Shown here piece after piece: positions 1 through 9,027 of a stretch of DNA of 64,000 nt. The translations under genes were made by a program, and so were the position numbers. The notes below the pieces were generated by a model, which worked only from the letters and a program-made list of their open reading frames with translations, ran no database searches and was not told where the DNA came from. The stretch comes from JANYGM01 sp043764015. Its GTDB lineage: Bacteria > Bacteroidota > Bacteroidia > Cytophagales > Thermonemataceae. The stretch spans positions 1 to 64,000 of the forward strand of contig JAYUKY010000114.1 of the NCBI GenBank assembly GCA_043764015.1, written 5' to 3'. Within the stretch, counting starts at the first letter, position 1; each line of letters starts with the position of its first letter.

Positions 1-5
1 TAATT

Positions 6-42
6 CGTTGTTGGTGTCGCTGCGCTAAAACACCAAACAACG
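6..42. repeat. Palindromic intergenic repeat, terminator-like
   Basis: Imperfect inverted repeat: left arm cgttgttggtgt (6-17) pairs with acaccaaacaacg (30-42) with one bulged base, followed by gcggttttttt. It could be the intrinsic terminator of a gene ending left of the window, or a dispersed palindromic repeat; the purine-rich loop is not copied elsewhere in this window. Confidence 0.5.
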
Positions 43-166
43 GCGGTTTTTTTGATACCTTTTGCAAAAAAATAATGCTATAACTATTTGATTATAAAAA
101 TATTATATTCTGTTTCTTAACAACAGTTTAAAACAAATCTTTCTTCAATTTTAAATATTTACAATT

Positions 167-598
167 ATGCGTTTAGTTTTTGTTATTCCAGTAGTTTTAA
201 TGTCTTTATTTATATGTAAAAGTGCTTTTGCACAAGCAAAAGGCAACACAGAAAAATCTGAAAAAACAGAAATTTCTCTAAAAAAGTACAAAGGAATTGT
301 ACTTACAAAATCTTGGACAAAGTCCACACAAAGCTATTGCGCACAAGGAAGTGATTATTTTGTGCTAAAAGTTGGTAAAGGGGGGTTTGTTTTAGAAAAC
401 CAAAGTAGTATCAATTTGGCGGACTATAAAGGCAAAAAAGTTAGTTTTTTGGGCTACGAAAAAACAAGAACAATTGAAACAAAAGATGACGGTTCACAAC
501 GCCCAATCCAAAGAACACTAGATAAAGATGGCAATGAAATTACAATAGAAGAAACAGCTTTCACTTGTACGGTGCTTATTGTTCAGAAGAAATTGTAG
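167..598 (+). CDS. Small secreted protein of unknown function
   Basis: 143 residues. A clear signal peptide (residues 1-22, hydrophobic core, Ala-rich end SAFAQA) is followed by a lysine-rich linker and a compact beta-rich domain of about 100 residues. The mature protein has two cysteines (C58 and C134) that could form a disulfide in the periplasm or outside the cell. I recognise no family. Its 3' end overlaps the 3' end of the convergent glycosyltransferase gene on the other strand by 23 bp, so there is no room for a terminator between them. The ATG follows an AT-rich leader; no Shine-Dalgarno is visible, as usual in this phylum. Confidence 0.75.
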   Translation: MRLVFVIPVVLMSLFICKSAFAQAKGNTEKSEKTEISLKKYKGIVLTKSWTKSTQSYCAQGSDYFVLKVGKGGFVLENQSSINLADYKGKKVSFLGYEKTRTIETKDDGSQRPIQRTLDKDGNEITIEETAFTCTVLIVQKKL

Positions 599-1793
599 TT
601 TGTAGGTTCTTTTTCTCAATAGTTTTTTCATAAATGGCAATAAGTTGCTTATAAATAATTTCTGGGGTGTATTTTTGCTCATACGTTAGGCGTGCTTGGG
701 TGTATAAATGTGCAATATTTTGAAAATTATTATTAAAATTATCTTCAAAATGTTGCACTTTTTCAGCCAAATCATTTGCATTTCCATATTTGAAATGCAC
801 GCCATCATAGTTATCTGTTATAAGTTCTCTAATATTATCAATATCAGAGGCAATAACAGGCGTTCCTGTAGAAAATGCTTCCAAAACAGTCAGGGCTGTA
901 CCTTCATACCAAATAGAAGGAAATATAAAGGCTTTGCAGGATTTTAGTTTGTTTATAATAAAATCTTTTTGTTGAAATCTGTGATAAATAATGTTTGGGT
1001 GTGTTTGGGTTGCTTTTTCAACCATTTCTTTTAAATCCCCTTCTCCAATAATTTCTAGCTTAAAACCACTTTTTTTAGCGGCATCTAGCAAAATATCAAT
1101 GCCTTTTTCTTTGGATAATCTCCCAACAAAAAGATAAAAATCTTCTCTTTTTCTCTCGTTAATAATTTGATAACCAGCATCTTCTACACAATTAGGCTTT
1201 ATGGAAATTTGAGATAATGATAATTCTAAAGAAGAATTTGCAATCTTGTTTTTAGTAAATTCATTCCAACAAATATACTGAGAAACTTTATCTTTCCACG
1301 TACCCAAATACTTGTGTACAGCGGTCATCAGGGTGAGTTGTGTCGTTTTTAGGTAAGAATCACCAAAACATTTGTGTTTGATGCCTTGCAATGGAAATTT
1401 TTGATTTACACAAAGTTCACAAACTTTTGCATCACGCAACAAAAACGCTCCAGCACAGATTAGGCGGTAGTTGTGGATAGTCATCACAATAGGGATTTTA
1501 TGTTTATTTGCGACATAAAACACTGAAGGTGATGCAATTCTAAAAAAATTATGTACGTGAATAATATCTGGTTGAAACGCTTTTATCTTATCTGTGAGCA
1601 ATTTTGCTGAATGACTATTATAAAAAATACTATAAATCATTTTGAGTTTGGCAAGCCCAGCATCACTTTTATTATCAAAAATGAGGGTTTCTATTTGATG
1701 CCTGTTTTTGATTAAAAGAGCTTTTTCACTATCAAAAAGAGCATCTTCTCCACCATAAAGCGTATATCTGTTATGAATAAGTAGAATTTTCAT
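576..1793 (-). CDS. GT4-family glycosyltransferase (copy 1 of tandem pair)
   Basis: 405 residues, GT-B fold. The N-terminal Rossmann half begins with MKILLIHNRYTLYGGED and contains the PDIIHVHN segment near residue 75; the C-terminal donor-binding half has FVGRLSKEKGIDILLDAAK near residue 222 and the E-x7-E-type stretch around TALTVLEAFSTGTPVIASD. A cysteine cluster (CELC, then HKCF about 20 residues later) near residue 130 is shared with the neighbouring copy. It probably transfers a nucleotide-sugar unit onto a lipid-linked glycan at the cytoplasmic face. It is the last gene of the minus-strand polysaccharide operon and a close paralogue of the next gene upstream; substrate unknown. Confidence 0.93.
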   Translation of the reverse strand: MKILLIHNRYTLYGGEDALFDSEKALLIKNRHQIETLIFDNKSDAGLAKLKMIYSIFYNSHSAKLLTDKIKAFQPDIIHVHNFFRIASPSVFYVANKHKIPIVMTIHNYRLICAGAFLLRDAKVCELCVNQKFPLQGIKHKCFGDSYLKTTQLTLMTAVHKYLGTWKDKVSQYICWNEFTKNKIANSSLELSLSQISIKPNCVEDAGYQIINERKREDFYLFVGRLSKEKGIDILLDAAKKSGFKLEIIGEGDLKEMVEKATQTHPNIIYHRFQQKDFIINKLKSCKAFIFPSIWYEGTALTVLEAFSTGTPVIASDIDNIRELITDNYDGVHFKYGNANDLAEKVQHFEDNFNNNFQNIAHLYTQARLTYEQKYTPEIIYKQLIAIYEKTIEKKNLQTTISSEQ

Positions 1794-1907
1794 AAGATTT
1801 GTTTCATTTATTTTTTACCACTAAGCGCACAAAGTAGGCACAAAAAGGCACTAAGAAATACAAAATTTAGTATTTATTATTTTGTATTTGTAAATTATTT
1901 CTGTAAA
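1794..1907. repeat. CACTAAG-type short repeats between paralogous glycosyltransferases
   Basis: The 114-bp gap holds degenerate copies of a cactaag heptamer (ccactaag at 1820, gcactaag near 1850) followed by aaatacaaaatttag. Similar strings occur at 46670-46700 and 63450-63500, so this is a dispersed motif rather than part of the genes. Confidence 0.4.
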
Positions 1908-3116
1908 TTATTTTTCTAATTTCTTTTTCTGAATAGCTTGCTCATAAATAGCAATAAGTTGCTTATAAATGATTTCTGGCGTATATTTTTGTTCGTATGT
2001 TAGGCGTGCTTGTGTGTATAGGTGCGCAATACTTTGAAAATTATTATTAAATTTATCTTCAAAAAACTGAATTTTATCTGCTAAATCAGTTACATTACCG
2101 TACCTGAAATGCAAACCATTATAATTATTTTCTACAATATCTCTAATATTATCTATATCAGAAGCAATAATGGGTGTCCCTGCTGAAAATGCCTCTAGAA
2201 TAGTCAAGGGCATACCTTCATACCAAATAGAAGGAAAAATAAGTGCTTTACAGGTTTTTAGCTTATTTGTGATAAAATCTTTTTGCTGAAATCCGTGATA
2301 AATAATGTTTGGGTGCGTTTGAGTAGCTTTTTCAACAAGTTCTTTTAAATCTCCATTTCCAATAATTTCTAGTTTACAACCGTTTCTTTTGGCAGCATCA
2401 AGCAAAATATCAATACCTTTTTCTTTGGATAATCTCCCAACAAAAAGATAAAAATTTTCTCTTTTTGTATTATTATCTTGATTATCCAAATTATCACTAA
2501 TATCTTCCGTACAATTAGCTTTCACAGCTATTTGTTCTAATGGGATTTGTAAAGAAGAAGTTGAGATTTTATGTTTAGCAAACTCATTTAAACAAATATA
2601 AGTAGTAATTTTATTTTTCCACGTACCCAAATACTTGTGTAAAGAGGTCATTAGCGTGAGTTGCGCAGATTGTAATATAGAATTATTAAAACATTTATGT
2701 TTGATGCCTGCCAATGGTAGTTTTTGTTTTACGCATATTTCACAAACTTTTTCATCACGCAAAAGTAGCGCACCCGTACATATAAGGCGGTAATTTTGTA
2801 TGGTTTGTACTATAGGAACATTATATTTATCAGCTACATAAAAAATAGAAGGAGAAGCCAGATAAAAAAAATTATGTACGTGGATAATGTCTGGCTGAAA
2901 GTTTTTAATTTTTTCAGTCAGTATTTTAGCGGAATGATTGTTATAAAAAATATTATAAATAAGTTTTAATTTTTCTATTCCTACAATGTTTTTATTATCA
3001 AAAAAAAGTGTTTCTACTTGATGTCCGTTTTTGAGCAGGAGTTTTGTTTCTCCTTCCACAGTTGTATCTTCTCCACCATATTTGAGGTATTTGTTATGAA
3101 TGATAAGAATTTTCAT
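1908..3116 (-). CDS. GT4-family glycosyltransferase (copy 2 of tandem pair)
   Basis: 402 residues and colinear with the next gene downstream along its whole length: same N-terminus (MKILIIHNKYLKYGGED), same cysteine cluster (CEIC, then HKCF), same C-terminal donor site (FVGRLSKEKGIDILLDAAK; EGMPLTILEAFSAGTPIIAS), with divergence concentrated in the middle linker. GT-B fold, retaining GT4 type. The pair looks like a tandem duplication and may add two successive, similar sugars. The short gap between the copies holds repeats, not a clear promoter, so co-transcription is likely. Confidence 0.93.
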   Translation of the reverse strand: MKILIIHNKYLKYGGEDTTVEGETKLLLKNGHQVETLFFDNKNIVGIEKLKLIYNIFYNNHSAKILTEKIKNFQPDIIHVHNFFYLASPSIFYVADKYNVPIVQTIQNYRLICTGALLLRDEKVCEICVKQKLPLAGIKHKCFNNSILQSAQLTLMTSLHKYLGTWKNKITTYICLNEFAKHKISTSSLQIPLEQIAVKANCTEDISDNLDNQDNNTKRENFYLFVGRLSKEKGIDILLDAAKRNGCKLEIIGNGDLKELVEKATQTHPNIIYHGFQQKDFITNKLKTCKALIFPSIWYEGMPLTILEAFSAGTPIIASDIDNIRDIVENNYNGLHFRYGNVTDLADKIQFFEDKFNNNFQSIAHLYTQARLTYEQKYTPEIIYKQLIAIYEQAIQKKKLEK

Positions 3117-3170
3117 AGGGTTTTAGGCGGAGATATTTAATAGTTTAGACGTAGATGATTATTTTGCTGT

Positions 3171-4940
3171 TTACCATTTCCAATCTTCATAAAAATCTTT
3201 TTTATCTGCTTCAAGTGGTTTCAAACCATCTTCTATTGTATTTCCACGCATTAGCAAATTATCTTTTTCGTGAATAGTAATACAAGGTAAATCTACGAAA
3301 GAACAATTACTTTCTACTACATTTACTTTCAACTTATCACTTATGAGATAGGTTTGTTTAGGAATTTGCGGGATAGTTCTTTCTGGGATAACTAGAAGAT
3401 TTTTCCCTATATTATGATAGATATTTTCGTAATATACTCCATTCACTCCCAAATAAATAAAGAGGATAATTACAAAAAAATACTTATAAAAATCTTTTGT
3501 ACCCCAATAAAATAGTAATCCTATTAAAAAAATTGAACAAAATAATATAAAACCTAACCCAAAACGAATATCAGGAGCAGAAGAAAACCAAAATATAATG
3601 CCTATTAAATATGTTATAGCTAATATCAAATAACTTTGGTAAGTATCATTTTGAAATTTTCTTTTAAATATGCCATAAATAACATAGCAAAAAGTTAAAA
3701 ACATAGCTAAAAATACATTATTGATAATGACAGTCTGGATAAAACTTAGTTTAGCATAAAATATAGGAAAAACTTCAGACATAGGCATCAGCCACGCAGT
3801 ATCCCAATTAAGTGTGGGTTCTATTGCCCAAGATTTTACTAATTTTTGATGTATTAGAGTGCGTACAAGCGGTACTTTCCAATCTACTGAAAGAATATTT
3901 AGTTGGCTAAATGGAAATACCAAGTAGCCAGATAACAAAATATTACGTGCAATCCAAGGGAATATAAAAACAATAGGAAATAGTGCTATTTTTGATGATA
4001 AAAGATATTTTTTAGAAAATATTTCCCTAAAGAATAAATAAATACTAAGTAATGCGAGTGGTGCAGTACTTAATTTGATTGTTATGACAAACACAGATAA
4101 TAAAATAATTACTAAACTTTTTATATCAAAGACTAGGTCATTATTGTTTATTTTCTCTACAAAAATGATACTGATTAGGCATACAAGCAAGAATGCAGGT
4201 AAGTCTGATGTCATAGAACCAATAAAATTGGTTGGAATAAGTAGCATTTCATCAGCTGCACCAAAATATAATGCAAGTGTTGGCAGAAAAAAAATAGTTT
4301 TTAAATAGTTGGGAAACGAAGTTTGTCCTTTGTAAATTTTATTTAGCCCGTTTAACGCATACAACAAGCAATACAAATACATTAAGCCATTCAGGTCATT
4401 GAAATATCCTTTAGCAATAAAAGGAAAACTAAATACAGCACTTAATAAATGCCAACTACTATTAAATGCTAATCTAGGATGTAAATTTCCTAAACCAATG
4501 ATTATTTTATGTTGTTGCATCCAGTGAACAGATGGCAAGAAGTACGAACCCTCGTCTGCATGTGAAGTAACAGACAAGGAAAAATAAGCAATAATAAATA
4601 TAGAAGATATAAAAACAGGAAATAGCAAAAAATTCGTATTGATAATATTTTCTTTACATAACTGAATATAAGTAAACAAAGATTTTCTATATAAAAAAGT
4701 CTGTATAACTGTTATTATCAATAGAAATATTAAAAATTCAATATTGATATAGAAGAAAAAATGCCACAAAAAACCATAAAAACTTATGATAGCAAGCCCT
4801 GAAATACAAACAATAACAAAGTGCAAGTCATTTAATTTTGCTTCAATTTTGAAAAAGTCACAAAGTTTTTTTATGCCAAATATACCCTGAATAAAAGCTA
4901 CATAAGTAATAAATAACCACGAAAGAATAATAGAAAGCAT
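3171..4940 (-). CDS. Polytopic membrane protein, LIC_10190-like, polysaccharide locus
   Basis: 589 residues with roughly a dozen hydrophobic segments. After the first four there is a loop with SHADEGSYFLPSVHWMQQHK followed by GLGNLHPRLAFNSSWH, a signature I associate with the LIC_10190 type of membrane proteins found in polysaccharide loci, with general resemblance to GT-C glycosyltransferases that use polyprenyl-phosphate sugars. A soluble extracytoplasmic tail of about 90 residues ends the protein. It starts 6 bp after the stop of the upstream small membrane protein, so the two are surely co-transcribed. It could be a sugar transferase or a polymerase (Wzy-like) acting in the inner membrane; function is inferred from context. 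Confidence 0.8.
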   Translation of the reverse strand: MLSIILSWLFITYVAFIQGIFGIKKLCDFFKIEAKLNDLHFVIVCISGLAIISFYGFLWHFFFYINIEFLIFLLIITVIQTFLYRKSLFTYIQLCKENIINTNFLLFPVFISSIFIIAYFSLSVTSHADEGSYFLPSVHWMQQHKIIIGLGNLHPRLAFNSSWHLLSAVFSFPFIAKGYFNDLNGLMYLYCLLYALNGLNKIYKGQTSFPNYLKTIFFLPTLALYFGAADEMLLIPTNFIGSMTSDLPAFLLVCLISIIFVEKINNNDLVFDIKSLVIILLSVFVITIKLSTAPLALLSIYLFFREIFSKKYLLSSKIALFPIVFIFPWIARNILLSGYLVFPFSQLNILSVDWKVPLVRTLIHQKLVKSWAIEPTLNWDTAWLMPMSEVFPIFYAKLSFIQTVIINNVFLAMFLTFCYVIYGIFKRKFQNDTYQSYLILAITYLIGIIFWFSSAPDIRFGLGFILFCSIFLIGLLFYWGTKDFYKYFFVIILFIYLGVNGVYYENIYHNIGKNLLVIPERTIPQIPKQTYLISDKLKVNVVESNCSFVDLPCITIHEKDNLLMRGNTIEDGLKPLEADKKDFYEDWKW

Positions 4941-4946
4941 TTTAGG

Positions 4947-5363
4947 TTATTTAATTTGTATTACTTTATTAGATTCTGTTGGATACTGTACCCTATAATA
5001 ACCAGCAGCCAAACAATATAAATTATATTGAAAAGGAAGATGATTAGCAGTTGTAATACTCTTTATATATTCCTTATCATTATTTAGTACGTGTCCTATT
5101 GTTCCTTGTAGTTTGAAGTTATTGGTAGTAATATCTCCATTTTCAAAAATAGTAACAGAATCTCCTATATATTCTTTACTATTTTTTATCATAGTTAGAA
5201 TATCATTTGCAGTATATTCTTTTTTCATACCACCTTTGATTTTTCTTTCGCTCGCTATTTGTCTTTCATAATAAATAGATAAAAGATAAAAGCTAACCAC
5301 CCATAATATAACAACAAAAATCAGAAGTTTTTGATATTTATTAAATTCTATAGATATTTTCAT
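4947..5363 (-). CDS. Small membrane-anchored protein (three-member family, member A)
   Basis: 138 residues: a short cytoplasmic N-terminus, one membrane segment (about residues 13-32) and an extracytoplasmic domain of about 90 residues. The domain reads I..s.EYiGDsV, then NGDItTNNFKLQGT and a C-terminal LPFQYNLYCLAAGYYRV. The same pattern recurs in the C-terminal parts of the genes at 10660-11295 and 12193-12546, so three paralogues lie in one polysaccharide operon. I know no named family. It lies between a GT2 gene and the LIC_10190-like gene, 6 bp from the latter, suggesting an accessory role for a membrane glycosyltransferase. Confidence 0.8.
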   Translation of the reverse strand: MKISIEFNKYQKLLIFVVILWVVSFYLLSIYYERQIASERKIKGGMKKEYTANDILTMIKNSKEYIGDSVTIFENGDITTNNFKLQGTIGHVLNNDKEYIKSITTANHLPFQYNLYCLAAGYYRVQYPTESNKVIQIK

Positions 5364-5382
5364 TGATATAATATTGTTTTAG

Positions 5383-6105
5383 TTATCTTTTAAAAAGTCC
5401 ATATTTTAAAATACAATAAATAGCTCTAAAACCATCTTTCCAACCAATTTTTTTGCCTTCTTCATAAGTACGTCCATAATAGGAGATACCAACTTCATAG
5501 ATGCGTATTTTGGATATACGAGAGATTTTTGCAGTTACTTCTGGCTCAAAACCAAAACGGCTTTCTTGTAATTTTAGGCTTTTTATGCTTTCCGCTTTGA
5601 ATAATTTGTAGCAAGTTTCCATATCTGTAAGGTTCAAATCTGTAAAAAGATTAGACAAAAAAGTAAGAAAATTATTGCCAAGTGTATGCCAAAAAAACAA
5701 AACTCTGTGAGGTTTCCCTCCCATAAAACGGCTACCAAAAACTACATCAGCAAAACCATCTAAAATAGGTTGCAACAATAAATTATACTCTTGAGGATTG
5801 TATTCCAAATCTGCATCTTGTATAATAATGTACTCACCAGTTGCTTTCTCTATCCCTGTATGTAAGGCTGCACCTTTTCCTTTATTTTTTTCGTGTTTGA
5901 AATACTGAATATTAAGGTCAGGATTTTCCGCTTGATACTCTAAAATTGCTTCTTCTGTATTATCTTTTGAATAATCATTGATAATAATTACTTCTTTTTC
6001 AATAGTACCAATCAAATTAACAGCCTTGATTTTGTTAAGAATATGATGTATAGTTGCGCCTTCATTGTAGGCAGGAATGATAATAGAAAGTTTAGTCATT
6101 TTCAA
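5383..6105 (-). CDS. GT2-family glycosyltransferase, dolichol/polyprenyl-phosphate type
   Basis: 240 residues, GT-A fold. SIIIPAYNEGATIHHILNKI opens the nucleotide-binding half, IIQDADLEYNP carries the metal-binding DxD motif near residue 98, and GSRFMGGKPHRVLFFWH follows in the acceptor half. The layout matches polyprenyl-phosphate mannosyl/glucosyl transferases without C-terminal membrane anchors. Such enzymes make the polyprenyl-phosphate sugar donors used by GT-C transferases, and two GT-C-like genes lie just upstream, so this gene may supply them. It starts 4 bp after the end of the upstream GT2 gene. Confidence 0.93.
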   Translation of the reverse strand: MKMTKLSIIIPAYNEGATIHHILNKIKAVNLIGTIEKEVIIINDYSKDNTEEAILEYQAENPDLNIQYFKHEKNKGKGAALHTGIEKATGEYIIIQDADLEYNPQEYNLLLQPILDGFADVVFGSRFMGGKPHRVLFFWHTLGNNFLTFLSNLFTDLNLTDMETCYKLFKAESIKSLKLQESRFGFEPEVTAKISRISKIRIYEVGISYYGRTYEEGKKIGWKDGFRAIYCILKYGLFKR

Positions 6106-6109
6106 TATT

Positions 6110-7390
6110 TTAAATAAATTTTATCCTTCTAATAGCAAACCAAAGCATTTGTAGCAAAATAACACCATGTTTCCAACGCTCAATATTGGTGCTACCATAG
6201 GTGCGAGCTTTGTAGGTGATAGGAAGTTCTACAATTTTCAGCCCCAAACGAGATGCCCCAAAAAGCAAATCAAAATCTCCAAAAGGGTCAAAATCACCAA
6301 AATAATTTCTGTTAGCTGCAAGTTTTTGATAGTTTTGTCTAGAAAGCACTTTTGTACCACATAAAGTATCTTTCAACGGCTGATTAAGCGTATAAGAGAA
6401 TGCAGCCGCAAAAAATTTATTTCCAATCAAATTAAAAAACCTCATTGCTTCTTTTTCCATTGGATATACAAGGCGTGTACCGTTGATAAACTCACCCAAA
6501 TCATTTTTTATGCTATGATAAAATTTTGGCAAGTCTTCTGGAGGAACGGTCATATCAGCATCCAAAATCATTAAAATATCTTGCTCTGCCATATTAAAAC
6601 CTTTTCTTACAGCATCACCTTTGCCTTTCCCGTCTTGTTTGGCAAGTTTTATGGTGAGCGTATCTTTGTATTTCTCTTGTATGCGCAGAATTTCGTCCCA
6701 AGTATTATCAGATGAGCCACCTTCTACAAAAATCAGTTCGTCATTTTCACCCATTTTAGGCAATCTTTTGACAATATCTTCAATATTCCCTGCTTCATTA
6801 CGAGCCGCCACTACCACAGAAACAGAGGCATTTGCTAGGGGATTTTTATATTTTGGACGTAAAACTGCAATATTGACCAGTCCAAAATTTCTAAAAAAAG
6901 GCAAAGGTAAAACCCATCTATTCAAAATATAGCTCAAAATAGGAATAAAAATAGGACACAAAACACGTACTTGCTTTTGCACAATTTCAAAATTAGTAAG
7001 CAATGCAAAATTATCCAAATCTTGGTGTGTTATCCAATTGGTGTTTCCTGTTTTTTTTCTCAAACCAAAAAGAGAAGCTAGTTTGACGAATGGTGACCAC
7101 AAAGCACTATAATAAGTGATGATTAGGCGAGTGGTTGCGGGTATTTTTTTGTAGATATTTTCTAAAAAAAGTTGAATATCTGCCTCATAATGCAATGTTC
7201 CATTAAGAATAAGGTATTCATATTCTTGATTTTTCATTTCTGAAACATCTTGTATTGTTTCATAATGTTTACTGGTCAGCTTTTTTTGTAGCAAATCATT
7301 TTTAGGTTTAATTTCCAGTGTTGTATTGTCTGGTCTAACATAGAAGCTAAGGTATTTAGCTAGAAGACGGTAGATATAATTTTTTATCAT
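6110..7390 (-). CDS. GT2 glycosyltransferase with N-terminal methyltransferase-like module
   Basis: I place the start at the ATG at 7390 (MIKNYIYRLL), which begins 19 bp after the stop of the upstream gene; the longer frame up to 7453 overlaps that gene. The protein is about 426 residues. Residues about 30-180 resemble the second half of a class I SAM methyltransferase (YEYLILNGTLHYEADIQLFL, then a TRLIITYYSALW strand) but lack the glycine-rich SAM-binding motif, so this part is probably non-catalytic. The rest is a GT2 domain: VSVVVAARNEAGNIEDIVKR, LILDADMTVPPEDL, and GTRLVYPMEKEAMRFFNLIG, typical of polyprenyl-phosphate glycosyltransferases. It may also use the module to dock a lipid acceptor. 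Confidence 0.88.
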   Translation of the reverse strand: MIKNYIYRLLAKYLSFYVRPDNTTLEIKPKNDLLQKKLTSKHYETIQDVSEMKNQEYEYLILNGTLHYEADIQLFLENIYKKIPATTRLIITYYSALWSPFVKLASLFGLRKKTGNTNWITHQDLDNFALLTNFEIVQKQVRVLCPIFIPILSYILNRWVLPLPFFRNFGLVNIAVLRPKYKNPLANASVSVVVAARNEAGNIEDIVKRLPKMGENDELIFVEGGSSDNTWDEILRIQEKYKDTLTIKLAKQDGKGKGDAVRKGFNMAEQDILMILDADMTVPPEDLPKFYHSIKNDLGEFINGTRLVYPMEKEAMRFFNLIGNKFFAAAFSYTLNQPLKDTLCGTKVLSRQNYQKLAANRNYFGDFDPFGDFDLLFGASRLGLKIVELPITYKARTYGSTNIERWKHGVILLQMLWFAIRRIKFI

Positions 7391-7409
7391 AAATAGATTT
7401 TTTTTTAGA

Positions 7410-9026
7410 TTAATAGATAAGTTCATATATACACTCACCAGACTGATTATCAAAAATAAGTTTTACAGGAAACGAAATTTCGTCTATATCACTATTCTTA
7501 ATTTTAATGGTATTTTTATAACTTTCTGGCAAAGTAGAGCCTTGTAATAATATTCTTTTTTTCTGTTCTATTATTTTAGCTATTGGTATTGGCATATTCC
7601 ACACATAACATTTATTATTGGTAACATTTAACTCTATCATATCAGGGTTTAACTTGTGTGCATAATAGGCATAAGTATCTTTCATTATCCCGCTAAATGA
7701 GATACCAAATGCAAGACCAAATATAGGAGAAGAATTAGCATAGTAATAAATAATAATAGTATTCTCGCCTTTTTTAGCATTGAGAATTTTTTCATTGGTT
7801 ATCATTCGTTTTTGCTTGTAATCTTCTAAAATTGCAATTCTATTATTAAATGTGTGTGCATTATAAAGCGGCATACATATCAGACCAACACAAAATATGC
7901 TGATAATTCTTTGCGTTATTAGTTTATTCTTGTATAACTCTTGCAAAAATAAGTAAAATATTGACAAAATACCAAAACTAAAACATATTATTGGTGTTAA
8001 ATATTTTTCTGAATACTGTTTTGCTACCAAAATACTGTTTACAACAATTAAAATAAGGAAAGTTATTAAAAACAAAGAGATTTTTCTATTTAACTCTGGA
8101 TTCTGTTGTTTTAAACTCACGTAATTCCGTAGCCAAATTACGCTAGTAATCACAAATATAATTACTGGAATAAGCAAATACACTTTTATTATTAAGTGTA
8201 AATTTGGTAAGAATGTGCTTATTTCTAAGAAATTTTTCTTACCATTTCCATATTGCCCTGAATGAAGTAAAAGGTTTTTAATCCAATGAAAAAGGTATTC
8301 ATAAGAAAATAATGCAGGCAAAGCAATCAATATAAATAAAAGTAATGTAATCAGTACGTAATAGCCTTTTTTTCTATTATCCTGTATTAGCAACAATGGA
8401 GTAACAGCAAATGGTATAAAGGTTATTTTAGTGATGATGCCCATGGCAACTACCAACGAAAATGCAAAAATATATTTGTTCTGATTGGTAATATCAGCAC
8501 TTTTGAGCCAGAAAATAATACACAAGAAGGTGAAATAACTTGCAAAAATCCATAATACAGACTCCGCCATTATTTTATAGATATAAAATGAAACATCAAG
8601 AAAAAAGAACGGAATAAGCTGTAAATAGATACCAATCCATATTTTTTTAAAGTATTTATCCGCAAGCAATGCCAATACAAAAAAAGCCAAAACATTAAGA
8701 ACAATAATTGCATTGGAAATTATGGAAAGATATTTTTCTGGTTGAGAAATAACATCTTCTATTATTGTTGTTTTTGTACCACTTGCCCAATAGGTAATTC
8801 TTATAATAATAGCCCCAAAGTATTGTAGAGTGGTGCCTGGATGGTCTACATGCCCTGGGATATAGCCATAAGTAAGATTTAAAGAATTAAATAAATAAGC
8901 ATAACTTGGGTCAGAGTGATTTCCTATATAGAAAGGTCCTTGTGCTATTTTAGCTTGGTACAACAGCACACCCAATATTATTGGCAATACTAGCGCAACT
9001 ATAATTTTAATGATTTTCAGCTTCAT
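7410..9026 (-). CDS. GT-C-type membrane glycosyltransferase (copy 2 of tandem pair)
   Basis: 538 residues with about ten membrane segments. Right after the first segment a periplasmic loop carries GNHSDPSYAYLFNSLNL, then GYIPGHVDHPGTTLQYFGA. An acidic residue in the first extracytoplasmic loop plus the HPGT string is the layout of GT39/PMT-like GT-C enzymes that take sugar from a polyprenyl phosphate. A soluble tail of about 120 residues closes the protein. It is a full-length paralogue of the gene upstream, from which it is separated by one base, and is likely translated in concert with it. Acceptor unknown. Confidence 0.85.
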   Translation of the reverse strand: MKLKIIKIIVALVLPIILGVLLYQAKIAQGPFYIGNHSDPSYAYLFNSLNLTYGYIPGHVDHPGTTLQYFGAIIIRITYWASGTKTTIIEDVISQPEKYLSIISNAIIVLNVLAFFVLALLADKYFKKIWIGIYLQLIPFFFLDVSFYIYKIMAESVLWIFASYFTFLCIIFWLKSADITNQNKYIFAFSLVVAMGIITKITFIPFAVTPLLLIQDNRKKGYYVLITLLLFILIALPALFSYEYLFHWIKNLLLHSGQYGNGKKNFLEISTFLPNLHLIIKVYLLIPVIIFVITSVIWLRNYVSLKQQNPELNRKISLFLITFLILIVVNSILVAKQYSEKYLTPIICFSFGILSIFYLFLQELYKNKLITQRIISIFCVGLICMPLYNAHTFNNRIAILEDYKQKRMITNEKILNAKKGENTIIIYYYANSSPIFGLAFGISFSGIMKDTYAYYAHKLNPDMIELNVTNNKCYVWNMPIPIAKIIEQKKRILLQGSTLPESYKNTIKIKNSDIDEISFPVKLIFDNQSGECIYELIY

Positions 9027-9027
9027 A

